DNA of 64,000 nucleotides from Rhodococcus sp. KBS0724 (GTDB lineage Bacteria; Actinomycetota; Actinomycetes; Mycobacteriales; Mycobacteriaceae), in the NCBI RefSeq assembly GCF_005938745.2, contig NZ_VCBX02000001.1, positions 825,501-889,500 of the forward strand. The letters are read 5' to 3'. Of this stretch, positions 1 to 8,597 are shown one piece after another. A program made the translations under genes and the position numbers. The stretch's first letter is position 1. Each line of letters begins with the position of its first letter. The notes under the pieces are model-generated. The model had not been told where the DNA came from and did no database searches. It saw only the letters and a program-made list of their open reading frames with translations.

Positions 1-66
1 ACGAGGTTCGGCGTCCTGGCCAACCGGTTGTGGTTGCCCGTGTTGCTCAACGAAAGTGCGGAGTAG
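1..66 (+). CDS. recC: RecC C-terminal end (partial)
   Basis: Frame 1 is open from the window edge and stops at TAG 64-66. It gives only the last 21 residues, ending NRLWLPVLLNESAE, which resembles the usual RecC tail (a hydrophobic -RLW-P-L- segment followed by acidic residues). The assignment rests mainly on position: it ends 2 bp before recB and recB is followed by recD, the common actinobacterial recC-recB-recD order. RecC is the non-catalytic, Chi-recognising subunit of the RecBCD helicase-nuclease. The rest of the gene lies outside the window. Confidence 0.75.
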   Translation, partial: TRFGVLANRLWLPVLLNESAE

Positions 67-68
67 TC

Positions 69-3000
69 ATGGACTTCGACCTGCTTGGCCCCCTTCCTTC
101 CGGCACCACGGTATTGGAAGCCAGCGCGGGGACGGGTAAGACCTACGCCATTGTGGGTCTGGCAACTCGGTGTGTCGCCGAAGGCGTAGCGGATATTTCG
201 CAGGTACTGTTGGTGACGTTCAGTAGGGCTGCAACACAGGAGCTTCGGGAACGGACGCGTGAGCGGTTCGCCGGAGTATCGGCTGCGCTGGCAGACGCGG
301 ACGGTGCTCGTTACTCGGAGGATGTGTTGGTTCGTCATCTGGCGTCTGCACCCGGCAACGAGGTGTCACTTCGTCGCCGACGGCTTCTGCAAGCGCTCGC
401 CGAGTTCGATTCCGGCACCATGACCACGACGCACAGCTTCTGTCAGCGGATGCTCGACGGTTTGGGTATCGCGGGTGAACGGGAACCGGATGCGACGTTT
501 GTGGAATCGGTCGACGATCTGATCGACGAAGTTGTGTCCGATCTCTACCTGGTCCGCTACAGCGCCCTCGATACGTCCCCACCGTTTTCCGTGAAGGACG
601 CGCTGGTTATCGCGCGGAGTGCGGTTGCCGACGGGCAAGCGGTACTCGAACCCGATGCCGATGAGGACACCATCCCGGGACAGCGGGTGTTGTTCGCGGC
701 TGCAGCTCGGGACGAAGTCGAACGACGCAAACGTGCCAGGGGGATCCGTGACTTCAACGATCTTCTGACCTTGTTGCACGGGGTACTCGCTGATCCCGAC
801 TACGGACAGGAAGCCTGTCGCCGCGTGCGCGAGAAGTTTCGTGTCGTCCTGATCGACGAATTCCAGGACACCGACCCTCTGCAATGGGATATCTTGCGCC
901 TCGCGTTTCACGGGCACACCACGCTGGTACTTGTCGGTGACCCCAAACAGGCAATCTACGCGTTCCGTGGAGCAGAGGTGCTGAGCTACCTCGACGCGGT
1001 TCAGCAGGCAGATTCACATCAGGAACTCACTACCAACTGGCGCAGCGATCCGGGTCTGCTCGCTGCGCTCGAGCATCTGTACGGTGGCGCGGCGCTGGGC
1101 AACGACAGCATCGTAGCTCACCCGGTTGCGGCGTCGCACAAGGTTTCCCGGCTTTCCTCTCAGCCTTCGATGCGTTTGCGCTATCTGCCGCGAACCGGCG
1201 CAGGTCCGCTCAATCGGTCGCAGTTTCCCGCGGTCGGCAGATTGCGGAGCCGAATCGCCGACGACCTCGCCGCCGACGTGGTGCGCGTGCTCTCGAGTGG
1301 TTCCGAGCTGAGTCTCGGCGGTGATCCACGGCCGGTTGTCCCCGGCGACATCGCAGTCCTGGTGCGTAATCACAAGCAGGCCGAGATGATTCGTGCCGCG
1401 TTGGAACTTGTCGGTGTTCCGTCGGTGTTGACCGGCGGCTCCAGCGTCTTCGCGACAGCGAGCGCACGACATTGGCTGTGGCTGTTGCAGGCCGTCGAAC
1501 AGCCTCACCGCGCAGATCGGGTCCGGCTGGCGGCCCTGTCGCCGATTCTGGGACATACGCCGGAGGCAATGGATTCCGACGGCGACGCAATTGTGGCTGC
1601 CGTGTCGGGGCAATTGCGCCTGTTTGCCGAGTTGTTCCAACGCATCGGGTTTGCCGCGGTATTCGAAAGAATCTCCGGTGAAACAGGTTTGGAGAGAAGG
1701 ATACTGTCATCGCCGTCCGGCGAACGTGATTTCACCGACCTGCGCCACGTGGCGCAATTGCTCGGCCGAGTTGCGGCCGAAGAATCGTTCGGGTTGAGTG
1801 CACTGGTGCGATGGCTGGGGGATCGCATCAAGGACCCGGCGTCGGGAAGCGTGAGTGATCGCAGCCGGCGCCTGGACAGTGACGCAGCGGCAGTACAGAT
1901 TGCCACGGTGCACGCCAGCAAGGGCCTCGAGTTTCCGATTGTGTACGTGCCCTTCGGTTGGGACAGCGTCGGCGGATTCGCCGGCGCTACCCAGATGCTC
2001 CACGATGGCGACGGACGCCGGATTCTCGACGTCGGTGGGGCGGAAGGGCCGGGATACAACGCCCGGAAGTTGACCGCGGAAACGGAGGGAGCCGGCGAAG
2101 AGTTGCGTCTGCTGTACGTGGCACTCACCCGGGCGCAGTGTCAGCTTGTTCTCTGGTGGGCACCGGCATTCGGCACATCACGGTCTGCGTTGCACAGGTT
2201 GCTGCTCGGGCGCACCCCCGGAATCGTGGAGCCTGCCCGAGTGGTGAAAGTCCTCGACGACGGCGCCATTGCCACACGATTGGAATCGTGGCCTGCAGAC
2301 CGCTCCGATGTGATTTCCGTCGAGTCGGTCGGTCCGCACCCACCGTCGGTCGATCGTTGGTCCGAATCCGTTTCGCAGACCTACGAATTGGAGGCGGCCC
2401 ACTTCGATCGTGACCTGGACACACTGTGGCGCCGGACGTCGTACTCGGCGTTGACGGCGGGCGCTCATCATGCCCCGCTCAGCGGAAGTGAGGTCGAGGA
2501 TCCGGGGAAGGACGACGAACCGGAGGACTTCGTGGACGTCGGCGCTTTCGTGGACGTCGGCACTGTAGAAGCCTCTCCGCTTGAGGAGTTCCCGTCGCCG
2601 ATGAACGGGCTACCCGCCGGCGCTGCGTTCGGCACGCTGGTTCACGAAATTCTCGAAGTTGTCGATACCTCCGCTGCGGATCTACGTAGCGAACTCGAGA
2701 CGCGATGTGTGGCCGCGGTCGCCGCGCGGGCCGCGGACCTCGATCCGGGTGCGCTGGCGGACGCCCTGCTTGCTGTCATGCACACGCCGTTGGGCTTCGG
2801 GACCTTGGCGACGATCGATCCTTCGGATCGACTGCCGGAATTGGACTTCGAGTTGCCGCTGGCCGGTGGGGACGATCCGGTATCGATGACGGTCACGTTG
2901 CGCCAGGTAGCCGAGCTGCTCCGAAAGCATCTGCCGCACGACGACATTCTGGTGAGCTATGCCGATCACCTTGGCCGCGTCGACGCTGTGCCGATGCGGG

Positions 3001-3395
3001 GATTCCTGACGGGCAGTATCGACGCGGTACTGCGCATTCCGGGGCCGTCGTTCGTTATCGTCGACTACAAGACCAACAGGCTGGGGCGCGGAGATCTCAC
3101 AGCTGCGCATTACACCCGGGACCTGATGGCGGCTGAGATGATTCGCTCGCACTACCCGCTTCAAGCTCTGCTGTACTCGGTTGCACTGCATCGGTATCTG
3201 CGGTGGCGACTCACGGATTACGATCCGGGGCGGCACCTGGGCGGAGCGCAGTATCAGTTTGTTCGCGGGATGCTCGGACCGGACAGTCCGCCGGAATGCG
3301 GTGTATTCGAGTGGAAACCGCCGGCCGCGCTTATCGTCGAGTTGTCGGATCTGCTCGCAGGCCGATCTTCTTCCGGCGCATTGGAGTTCTCATGA
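69..3395 (+). CDS. recB: Exonuclease V beta subunit RecB
   Basis: RecB is the 3'-5' helicase and nuclease subunit of RecBCD, which processes double-strand breaks for RecA. The 1108-residue product has the SF1A helicase motifs in order: Walker A (ASAGTGKT, residues 18-25), motif II (LIDEFQDTDPLQWD), motif III (VGDPKQAIYAFRGA), motif V (TVHASKGLEFPIVY) and motif VI (LLYVALTRAQ). A C-terminal RecB nuclease domain follows, with GTLVHEILE and the catalytic VDYKTN around residue 1000. ATG 69 is preferred over an in-frame GTG at 30, because the latter would overlap the recC end and ATG 69 has a GGAG just upstream. Its stop overlaps the recD start (ATGA), indicating translational coupling. Length is typical for the family. 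Confidence 0.97.
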   Translation: MDFDLLGPLPSGTTVLEASAGTGKTYAIVGLATRCVAEGVADISQVLLVTFSRAATQELRERTRERFAGVSAALADADGARYSEDVLVRHLASAPGNEVSLRRRRLLQALAEFDSGTMTTTHSFCQRMLDGLGIAGEREPDATFVESVDDLIDEVVSDLYLVRYSALDTSPPFSVKDALVIARSAVADGQAVLEPDADEDTIPGQRVLFAAAARDEVERRKRARGIRDFNDLLTLLHGVLADPDYGQEACRRVREKFRVVLIDEFQDTDPLQWDILRLAFHGHTTLVLVGDPKQAIYAFRGAEVLSYLDAVQQADSHQELTTNWRSDPGLLAALEHLYGGAALGNDSIVAHPVAASHKVSRLSSQPSMRLRYLPRTGAGPLNRSQFPAVGRLRSRIADDLAADVVRVLSSGSELSLGGDPRPVVPGDIAVLVRNHKQAEMIRAALELVGVPSVLTGGSSVFATASARHWLWLLQAVEQPHRADRVRLAALSPILGHTPEAMDSDGDAIVAAVSGQLRLFAELFQRIGFAAVFERISGETGLERRILSSPSGERDFTDLRHVAQLLGRVAAEESFGLSALVRWLGDRIKDPASGSVSDRSRRLDSDAAAVQIATVHASKGLEFPIVYVPFGWDSVGGFAGATQMLHDGDGRRILDVGGAEGPGYNARKLTAETEGAGEELRLLYVALTRAQCQLVLWWAPAFGTSRSALHRLLLGRTPGIVEPARVVKVLDDGAIATRLESWPADRSDVISVESVGPHPPSVDRWSESVSQTYELEAAHFDRDLDTLWRRTSYSALTAGAHHAPLSGSEVEDPGKDDEPEDFVDVGAFVDVGTVEASPLEEFPSPMNGLPAGAAFGTLVHEILEVVDTSAADLRSELETRCVAAVAARAADLDPGALADALLAVMHTPLGFGTLATIDPSDRLPELDFELPLAGGDDPVSMTVTLRQVAELLRKHLPHDDILVSYADHLGRVDAVPMRGFLTGSIDAVLRIPGPSFVIVDYKTNRLGRGDLTAAHYTRDLMAAEMIRSHYPLQALLYSVALHRYLRWRLTDYDPGRHLGGAQYQFVRGMLGPDSPPECGVFEWKPPAALIVELSDLLAGRSSSGALEFS

Positions 3396-5257
3396 CCGAA
3401 GCGCAGTTGGCTCAGCGAGCCCGTGGGATCGTGCGCACGTTCAACGAGGCCGGGGTTCTTCTGGCCGCTGACGTCCACGTTGCTGTCAGATTGTGCACGC
3501 TGGGTGGCGAACCGTCGCTTGACGTGACGCTGGTGGCGGCATTGGCGGTTCGCGCAGTGCGCTCGGGATCGGTGTGCCTGGATCTACGACGCATGCGCGA
3601 TGTCAGCGTCGACGGGGCTACCGAAGCCGACCTTGCCGCGTTGCCCTGGCCGGAACCTGAAGCGGTGATCACCGCGCTGCGGTCGAGCCCCCTGGTGATC
3701 GGCGGAACGGCCGGGCCGCTGCGACCGCTGCGGCTTGTCGACACCGACGACGGGGAGTTGCTGTACCTCGACCGGTATTTTCTGCAGGAGCAGACAATTC
3801 GTCGAGTGCTCGACGAGCGAGCCGAGACACATCCGGTGGTCGACACCGAACAGGCGCGTATCCGATTGCAGGCAACTTTCCAGGGGGATTCAGGTTCCGC
3901 CAGTGGCCCTGACCGGCAGCGCATCGCGGCGGCCCTGTCGCTCACACACTGGACCACGGTTATCGCCGGTGGCCCGGGTACCGGGAAAACCCATACGGTT
4001 GCACGTATTCTTGCGCTACTTCTCGACGAGCACGGCAGCGGTTTACGAATCGGACTGGCTGCGCCAACCGGCAAAGCGGCTGCGCGACTGCAGGAGTCGG
4101 TGCGGGAGCAGGCGCAGCAGTTGAAGCTTCCCGGAGACCTGACGGCGATGACGCTGCACCGTTTGTTGGGCTGGCAACGGGGCAGTTCCAGCCGATTCAA
4201 GTACAACGCGTCCAACCGACTGCCGTTCGATGTGATCGTGGTGGACGAGACATCGATGGTGTCGTTGACATTGATGGCTCGACTACTCGAGGCGGTGCGT
4301 CCCGACGCGCGACTGCTGTTGGTCGGTGATCCCGATCAGTTGACGTCGGTGGATGCCGGTGCGGTCCTCGCGGATCTTGTTGCACGACCGTCGAAGGCCG
4401 CGGGTAACAAGGCCCTGGCAGACATTGTCGGTGAGGACGTGGAAGGTGGAGGTACTGCCGAATCACTCACCGCGCAAGATCGTGAACGTCTCCGCGGCGG
4501 CATCGTTCAACTGTCCCGCGGCCGACGATTCGACGGAACGATTGCGCAGTTGGCGAGCGCGGTTCGGGAGGGCAAGGCAGAGGAAGTCATCAGTATTCTT
4601 CGTAGCGGTGATCCCAACGTGTCGTTTCACCCGCCCGAGGATCTGGACCCGCTGCGCACCGATATCGTCACGAGTTCTGACTCCGCGACTGGATTCGCGA
4701 AACAAGGTGACGCGGCGAGAGCGCTGAAAGCGATGGAATCGCACCGCCTTCTGTGCGCACACCGCGACGGTCCGTACGGCGTCAGTCGGTGGGCTAAACA
4801 GGCAATGGACTGGGTGGGTGCTGCCTCCGGAGAATTCCTGAATCCCGAACAGTGGTATCCCGGCCAGCCGCTGTTGGTCACAGCCAACGATTACGAGGTC
4901 GGTATCTACAACGGAGATACCGGGGTGATCGTCGATGGTGGCGACGGAGTGCTCATGGCAGCATTTCAGCGCGGAGACAACACCTTCCAGTTGCACCCGA
5001 GTTCATTGTCTTCAGTGCAAACGGTCTATGCGATGACGATCCATCGGAGCCAGGGCAGTCAATACGACACTGTCTCCGTCATGTTGCCGGCGGAGGCGTC
5101 GTCGCTGCTGACTCGGGAGTTGTTGTATACCGCGATCACTCGCGCGCGGACTCATGTTCGGGTGATCGGAACAGAGGAGTCCGTGCGCGCCGGCGTCGAC
5201 CGCCAAGTGCTCCGGGCCAGCGGCTTGCGTCGTGACATCCGTCCCTATGACGGTTGA
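3392..5257 (+). CDS. recD: Exonuclease V alpha subunit RecD
   Basis: RecD is the 5'-3' SF1B helicase motor of RecBCD. The 621-residue protein carries Walker A (GGPGTGKTHT, about residues 193-202), Walker B (VVDETSMVS), motif III (VGDPDQLTSVDAGAVL) and the C-terminal UvrD-like motifs (TIHRSQGSQYDTV, ELLYTAITRAR). The open frame extends upstream to 3203. ATG 3392 is chosen because it overlaps the recB stop as ATGA and begins the recognisable N-terminal domain. A short loop of about 30 residues after the DEAD-like core is rich in Gly/Glu and probably a surface insertion. The gene ends 8 bp from the convergent TetR gene, marking the border between the repair operon and the catabolic island. Confidence 0.97.
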   Translation: MTEAQLAQRARGIVRTFNEAGVLLAADVHVAVRLCTLGGEPSLDVTLVAALAVRAVRSGSVCLDLRRMRDVSVDGATEADLAALPWPEPEAVITALRSSPLVIGGTAGPLRPLRLVDTDDGELLYLDRYFLQEQTIRRVLDERAETHPVVDTEQARIRLQATFQGDSGSASGPDRQRIAAALSLTHWTTVIAGGPGTGKTHTVARILALLLDEHGSGLRIGLAAPTGKAAARLQESVREQAQQLKLPGDLTAMTLHRLLGWQRGSSSRFKYNASNRLPFDVIVVDETSMVSLTLMARLLEAVRPDARLLLVGDPDQLTSVDAGAVLADLVARPSKAAGNKALADIVGEDVEGGGTAESLTAQDRERLRGGIVQLSRGRRFDGTIAQLASAVREGKAEEVISILRSGDPNVSFHPPEDLDPLRTDIVTSSDSATGFAKQGDAARALKAMESHRLLCAHRDGPYGVSRWAKQAMDWVGAASGEFLNPEQWYPGQPLLVTANDYEVGIYNGDTGVIVDGGDGVLMAAFQRGDNTFQLHPSSLSSVQTVYAMTIHRSQGSQYDTVSVMLPAEASSLLTRELLYTAITRARTHVRVIGTEESVRAGVDRQVLRASGLRRDIRPYDG

Positions 5258-5265
5258 CCAGACTG

Positions 5266-5880
5266 TCATTCGCGGTGTGAGTAGTCTGCTTCGACGCCGT
5301 CCAGGAACACCCGCAGCATCTCCGCGAAGAGCTTCGCGTCCGACCAATTTCCCTGTTGCATAGACTCGTTCAGTTTATCGTCGAACTGGTCGGGATTGGC
5401 AAATGGGGCCATTGCCGGGCGGCCGGTGGCGACACACATTGCAGCCCCGATGGTCATCCGATGGGTCGATTCGAGAATGAACATCTGGTAGTTGGTGGGC
5501 ACGTCCGCAGCGGCCAGGACTCGGCAATGTTCGGCGTACAGCTTTTCGAGCAAACCGCGTGGAAAGTACTCGACGACGAGTGGAGCGGCCCGTGAGTGCT
5601 TCAGCAGTGTCTCCCGGAATCGGACGGAGGCCTCGATCAGCCATTGTTTCCACTCGCCTCCGGCCGGAGCGGGTGCTCGCGGAGTTTCCATGACGATGGA
5701 TCGTGCAACTCCGGCGAGAATGTCAGCTTTGTCGGAGAAGTGATTGTAGAGGGATGGAGCCTTCACTCCGAGTGCTGCTGCGATCCGTTCGAGGCTCAGC
5801 GACCCCGGCCCGTCCGTGTCGGCAATCTCGATTGCCGTACGAATCACAGTTTCGCGCTGTATCAATGGTTTCCGGCCCAT
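5266..5880 (-). CDS. TetR-family transcriptional regulator (first of two paralogues)
   Basis: About 204 residues. The N-terminal HTH domain contains ALGVKAPSLYNHFSDKADIL, a typical TetR recognition helix followed by helix 4; the C-terminal ligand domain is unassigned. In-frame starts exist at 5913, 5901 and 5880. The last is chosen because GGAG/AAGGG lies just upstream and the TetR domain starts immediately after it. It is the last gene of a minus-strand series behind an acyl-CoA synthetase, with a long inverted repeat in between. It is clearly paralogous to the TetR at 54507-55127 (matching HTH sequence, and both have P-LP/RGLL-type segments in the ligand domain). These two are the best candidates to bind the repeated 20-bp element of this island. 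The ligand may be a CoA thioester, by analogy with other catabolic TetR proteins; that part is inference. Confidence 0.9.
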   Translation of the reverse strand: MGRKPLIQRETVIRTAIEIADTDGPGSLSLERIAAALGVKAPSLYNHFSDKADILAGVARSIVMETPRAPAPAGGEWKQWLIEASVRFRETLLKHSRAAPLVVEYFPRGLLEKLYAEHCRVLAAADVPTNYQMFILESTHRMTIGAAMCVATGRPAMAPFANPDQFDDKLNESMQQGNWSDAKLFAEMLRVFLDGVEADYSHRE

Positions 5881-5904
5881 ACCGACCCTTACTCCGTTCA
5901 TGCC

Positions 5905-5952
5905 GTCACCCACGCGCGCGGCAAGTGTTCACATCATTATGGCGTGGGTGAC
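5905..5952. repeat. Perfect 11-bp inverted repeat between acyl-CoA synthetase and TetR genes
   Basis: GTCACCCACGC at 5905-5915 is repeated in inverted form (GCGTGGGTGAC) at 5942-5952, separated by 26 bp. It lies between the synthetase stop (5991) and the TetR start (5880). It could form a stem in the minus-strand transcript that attenuates read-through into the regulator, or it could be a regulator-binding site. The arms are GC-rich, and the loop is too long for a classical terminator. Confidence 0.5.
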
Positions 5953-5990
5953 GCGGCTACCGGCAGCCTGCCCGGTACGAATGCTCCCGC

Positions 5991-7541
5991 TCAGGAAACT
6001 CGGTCGGAGCTTTCCAGGTGCCTCGGCGAAATCGGCACCGCCCGTTGGGGCAGGTCACCGAACTGCACACGGAGAGGAGCCTTGTTGATCTTCATTCCCG
6101 CGGTCCGAGGTAGCGGATCAGTAAGGAACTCCACGTACCGCGGGCTCTTGTACCGCGCGAGTCGGGCACGACAGTGCTCGACGACGGATTCTGCGGTCAG
6201 TGGTCCAGCGGTTCGAAGGAGCACTGCCGGTGTCTCCCCGAAACTGTCGTCGGGCACGCCGATGACGGCTACTTCGAGGATTCCCGGGATCTCCATGATT
6301 ACTCGTTCGATTTCCGCGGCGTAGATATTCATGCCGCCGGAGATGATGACGTCCTTGATCCGGCCGACAATGCGAATAGCACCGTCGCCGTCTCGCGTGC
6401 CGATGTCACCGGTATGCAACCAACCGCCCTCGAAATTTGCCTTGGTGAGTTCGTCGTTGCGCCAGTATCCTGCGGCAATACCGGGACCGGAGATCAGGAT
6501 TTCTCCTGGAACGTCGGGGGCACAGGGGGTTCCATTCGAATCGGCAATCATGAACTCGTTGAGGACGCCTCCGAGCCCAACACTGTCGGGCTGATTGATT
6601 GCCATGTCCACCGAGGGAATCGTTGCGTTGGACTGTGATTCGGTCAGCCCGTATACCTGTCGCAGTCCGACGCCCTTGTCCGACCATGCCCGGAGTAGTT
6701 CCACCGTCACGGGATTTCCCCCGGTGAAAGCGACTGTCAGCGACGAGAGGTCCGCGCCGGCAAACTCCGGGATAGCGGCCATTTGTTCGTAGAAGATCGT
6801 GGTGGCGCCCAAATGCGTTATTTTGCAGTCGCGGATCAGTGCCAGGGCGACGCTGGGATTCCAGTCGGGGAGGAAGACTGCACTGCCGCCGAGCGTCAAA
6901 GGTCCGAGGAAGCCGTTGAGGAGTCCCGCAGCAAACGACATCGAACTGACGTTCAGTGACCGGGCCCGCATGAACGACGGTTCCTGCAGGCACCACTCGA
7001 AGAAGGCGCTCAGTAGTGATTCATGGGTGTAAACAACCCCTTTGGGGTGTCCGGTCGACCCCGACGTGGACAGAATGCACACTGGATCGCTGCCGCCGAC
7101 CTGCAGCGTCGGCAGCGGCGTGATCGCAGCGGAGGAAGCGCCGATCTGATCGAGATCGAGGATGGGGAGCCCTGCGGAAATCTCGGCAAGAGCGGTTTCC
7201 ACTGCCGCTCTGGCGTGAGCTGCTGAGATCACCACCCGAGGTTCGAGTTGTTCAACCGCCGGACCGATCTCGGCGGGACCATTTCGTTCGTTGAGTGGAC
7301 AGATGATCGCCCCGAGTTTGAGTACCCCGAGTGCGGTCACCGCCCACGTGGTGGAACTGCGGCCGATGATCGCAACCCGATCACCGCGTGAGACGCCGTG
7401 CGCCATGAGTTCGGCTGCTGCGTGTGCGGCGGCGCTGTCGAGTTCTTGCCAGGACAGTCGTGCATCGCCGCACTCGATTGCCGCAGCGTCGGGCTGGCGT
7501 GTGGCCCACGCATTGAGTGGTCGGAGAATGTTACTGGGCAT
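5991..7541 (-). CDS. AMP-dependent acyl-CoA synthetase (ANL superfamily)
   Basis: The 516-residue enzyme activates a carboxylic acid to its CoA thioester via an acyl-adenylate. Visible motifs are the P-loop (STSGSTGHPKGVVYTH), the A5 motif (VYGLTESQSN), the adenylate-binding block (GWLHTGDIGTRDGDG), the hinge (RIKDVIISGGMNIYAAEIE) and the C-terminal catalytic lysine in RTAGMKINKAPLR. In that last motif the usual Gly before Lys is Met, a small departure. An AAGGATG ribosome site precedes ATG 7541. The 20-bp operator-like element at 7591 sits about 50 bp upstream, so it may be expressed from its own promoter although it follows the GNAT gene in the same direction. The substrate cannot be told; the neighbours (Rieske oxygenase, crotonase) suggest a cyclic or branched acid. 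Confidence 0.92.
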   Translation of the reverse strand: MPSNILRPLNAWATRQPDAAAIECGDARLSWQELDSAAAHAAAELMAHGVSRGDRVAIIGRSSTTWAVTALGVLKLGAIICPLNERNGPAEIGPAVEQLEPRVVISAAHARAAVETALAEISAGLPILDLDQIGASSAAITPLPTLQVGGSDPVCILSTSGSTGHPKGVVYTHESLLSAFFEWCLQEPSFMRARSLNVSSMSFAAGLLNGFLGPLTLGGSAVFLPDWNPSVALALIRDCKITHLGATTIFYEQMAAIPEFAGADLSSLTVAFTGGNPVTVELLRAWSDKGVGLRQVYGLTESQSNATIPSVDMAINQPDSVGLGGVLNEFMIADSNGTPCAPDVPGEILISGPGIAAGYWRNDELTKANFEGGWLHTGDIGTRDGDGAIRIVGRIKDVIISGGMNIYAAEIERVIMEIPGILEVAVIGVPDDSFGETPAVLLRTAGPLTAESVVEHCRARLARYKSPRYVEFLTDPLPRTAGMKINKAPLRVQFGDLPQRAVPISPRHLESSDRVS

Positions 7542-7590
7542 CTAAGACATCCTTAGCTGTGAGCAGGAGTGTGATCCAGATCTCCCAATA

Positions 7591-7610
7591 GACTAATGAC
7601 ATTAGGCGAG
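7591..7610 (-). promoter_or_regulatory. Putative TetR operator, island consensus site 1
   Basis: GACTAATGACATTAGGCGAG contains a perfect 6-bp inverted repeat, CTAATG-A-CATTAG (7593-7605). It fits the 20-bp element found at 12 other places here (roughly ATCTAAnnnnnnTAGGTTTA). It lies upstream of the minus-strand acyl-CoA synthetase. Confidence 0.6.
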
Positions 7611-7665
7611 AAGTCAACAGTAAGTATGAACTCCGTAAAGAGCCGTCTCAGCGAGAGGTGAAGGT

Positions 7666-8595
7666 CTACTTCGGTTGACTTTCAATGCAATTCGATGATC
7701 GAGAGAACAGAAGGTCGGTTCGGTCATGTTGGAATGCTGCCGATCGGAACGCGCCGAATAGCTCGTCGTCTGATGTGTCGACAGTGGTTTCGATGGATTC
7801 GGCACCGAGTTCCCAGAGGAAATCCACCGCAGCGCGGACTGCGGCAATCAAGGCCGAACCTGTTGGCGTGGAACGTGGTTCCGTCATCGTCAGCTTCTGG
7901 ATCGTTCCCACCCCGCTGTGCACGTCCACATCGACCGTCGCGGTGTTGCTGACGATCCGTGTGGCCGGACGAGTTCGCTTGTCCCTGAGTTGGTCCCAGA
8001 CGGTTGCGGCAACCTGCTCTTCGCGGCGTTCATCGATGTGCACGGCGGCAGTGCGGGCTGAATTCGATACCGCCCGGGAATGGCGGTAGTCGCGGTGGGA
8101 GGGAAGCAGAAGGTGATGTCGTTCGCCAATCACGACCGCATCGAAGCGCATTCCGAGGCGCAGGGCGGCTGGATGCGAACCGTACGCACAACCGAGGAAC
8201 GCTGTGATGCCGCTGCCGATCCATTGTCTGGATTCCGATTCTTCATTGCCGAGTTCTTCGAACACAGCAGTAGCGACCCCGGTCGAACGAAAATCCGGAT
8301 CGACTGTGAAGTCGATCGTGGCGATCTGTTCCGGTGTCGTGATCACGGTCAGTACTGCTGCCAACTGGGGTTCGCTCGATACGGGCGCATTCCAACGATG
8401 CAGGAGCGTGCGAACTTCGGCGGTGACGTAGTGCGCGGATGCCGGCGTGGATTGCCGGTGGGGGGCGGAGAAGTCCATCTCGGCGTCGGCGGCTCGGGCG
8501 CGATCCAGCAAGCCGACGGCGGCGCCGGTGGGGAGGCCCCGGTACCAGTTCAGCGAGATGACGGAGGGCTCCTCGAGGCTGGATGTCTCCGGCAT
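7666..8595 (-). CDS. GNAT-family acetyltransferase, mycothiol-synthase-like double GNAT
   Basis: 309 residues, about the length of mycothiol synthase (MshD), which has two tandem GNAT domains. The N-terminal half keeps the acetyl-CoA-binding signature (FTVDPDFRSTGVATAVFEELG, R-x-x-G-x-A). It also has an AYGSHPAA segment shared with the GNAT at 50884-51852. The C-terminal half is GNAT-like in size but lacks a clear R/Q-x-x-G-x-G/A loop. Its ATG lies 2 bp after the Rieske oxygenase stop, so the two genes are almost certainly co-translated. The substrate is unknown. It is unlikely to be the housekeeping mycothiol synthase because it sits inside a catabolic operon and one acetyl-CoA site is degraded. 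Confidence 0.75.
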   Translation of the reverse strand: MPETSSLEEPSVISLNWYRGLPTGAAVGLLDRARAADAEMDFSAPHRQSTPASAHYVTAEVRTLLHRWNAPVSSEPQLAAVLTVITTPEQIATIDFTVDPDFRSTGVATAVFEELGNEESESRQWIGSGITAFLGCAYGSHPAALRLGMRFDAVVIGERHHLLLPSHRDYRHSRAVSNSARTAAVHIDERREEQVAATVWDQLRDKRTRPATRIVSNTATVDVDVHSGVGTIQKLTMTEPRSTPTGSALIAAVRAAVDFLWELGAESIETTVDTSDDELFGAFRSAAFQHDRTDLLFSRSSNCIESQPK

Positions 8596-8597
8596 GG

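Noticed and set aside
30..68. GTG 30 as the recB start
   Set aside because: It would overlap the recC end by 37 bp in another frame and adds residues unlike the RecB N-terminus; ATG 69 fits better.
5258..5290. Small inverted repeat (CAGACT/AGTCTG) between recD and the TetR gene as a terminator
   Set aside because: The stem is only 6 bp with a long loop and partly lies within the TetR gene, too weak to support.
7666..8595. Calling the double-GNAT proteins mycothiol synthase (MshD)
   Set aside because: Length and two-domain layout fit, but one acetyl-CoA loop is degraded in each copy and both sit with Rieske oxygenases in a catabolic island, so a housekeeping role is unlikely.
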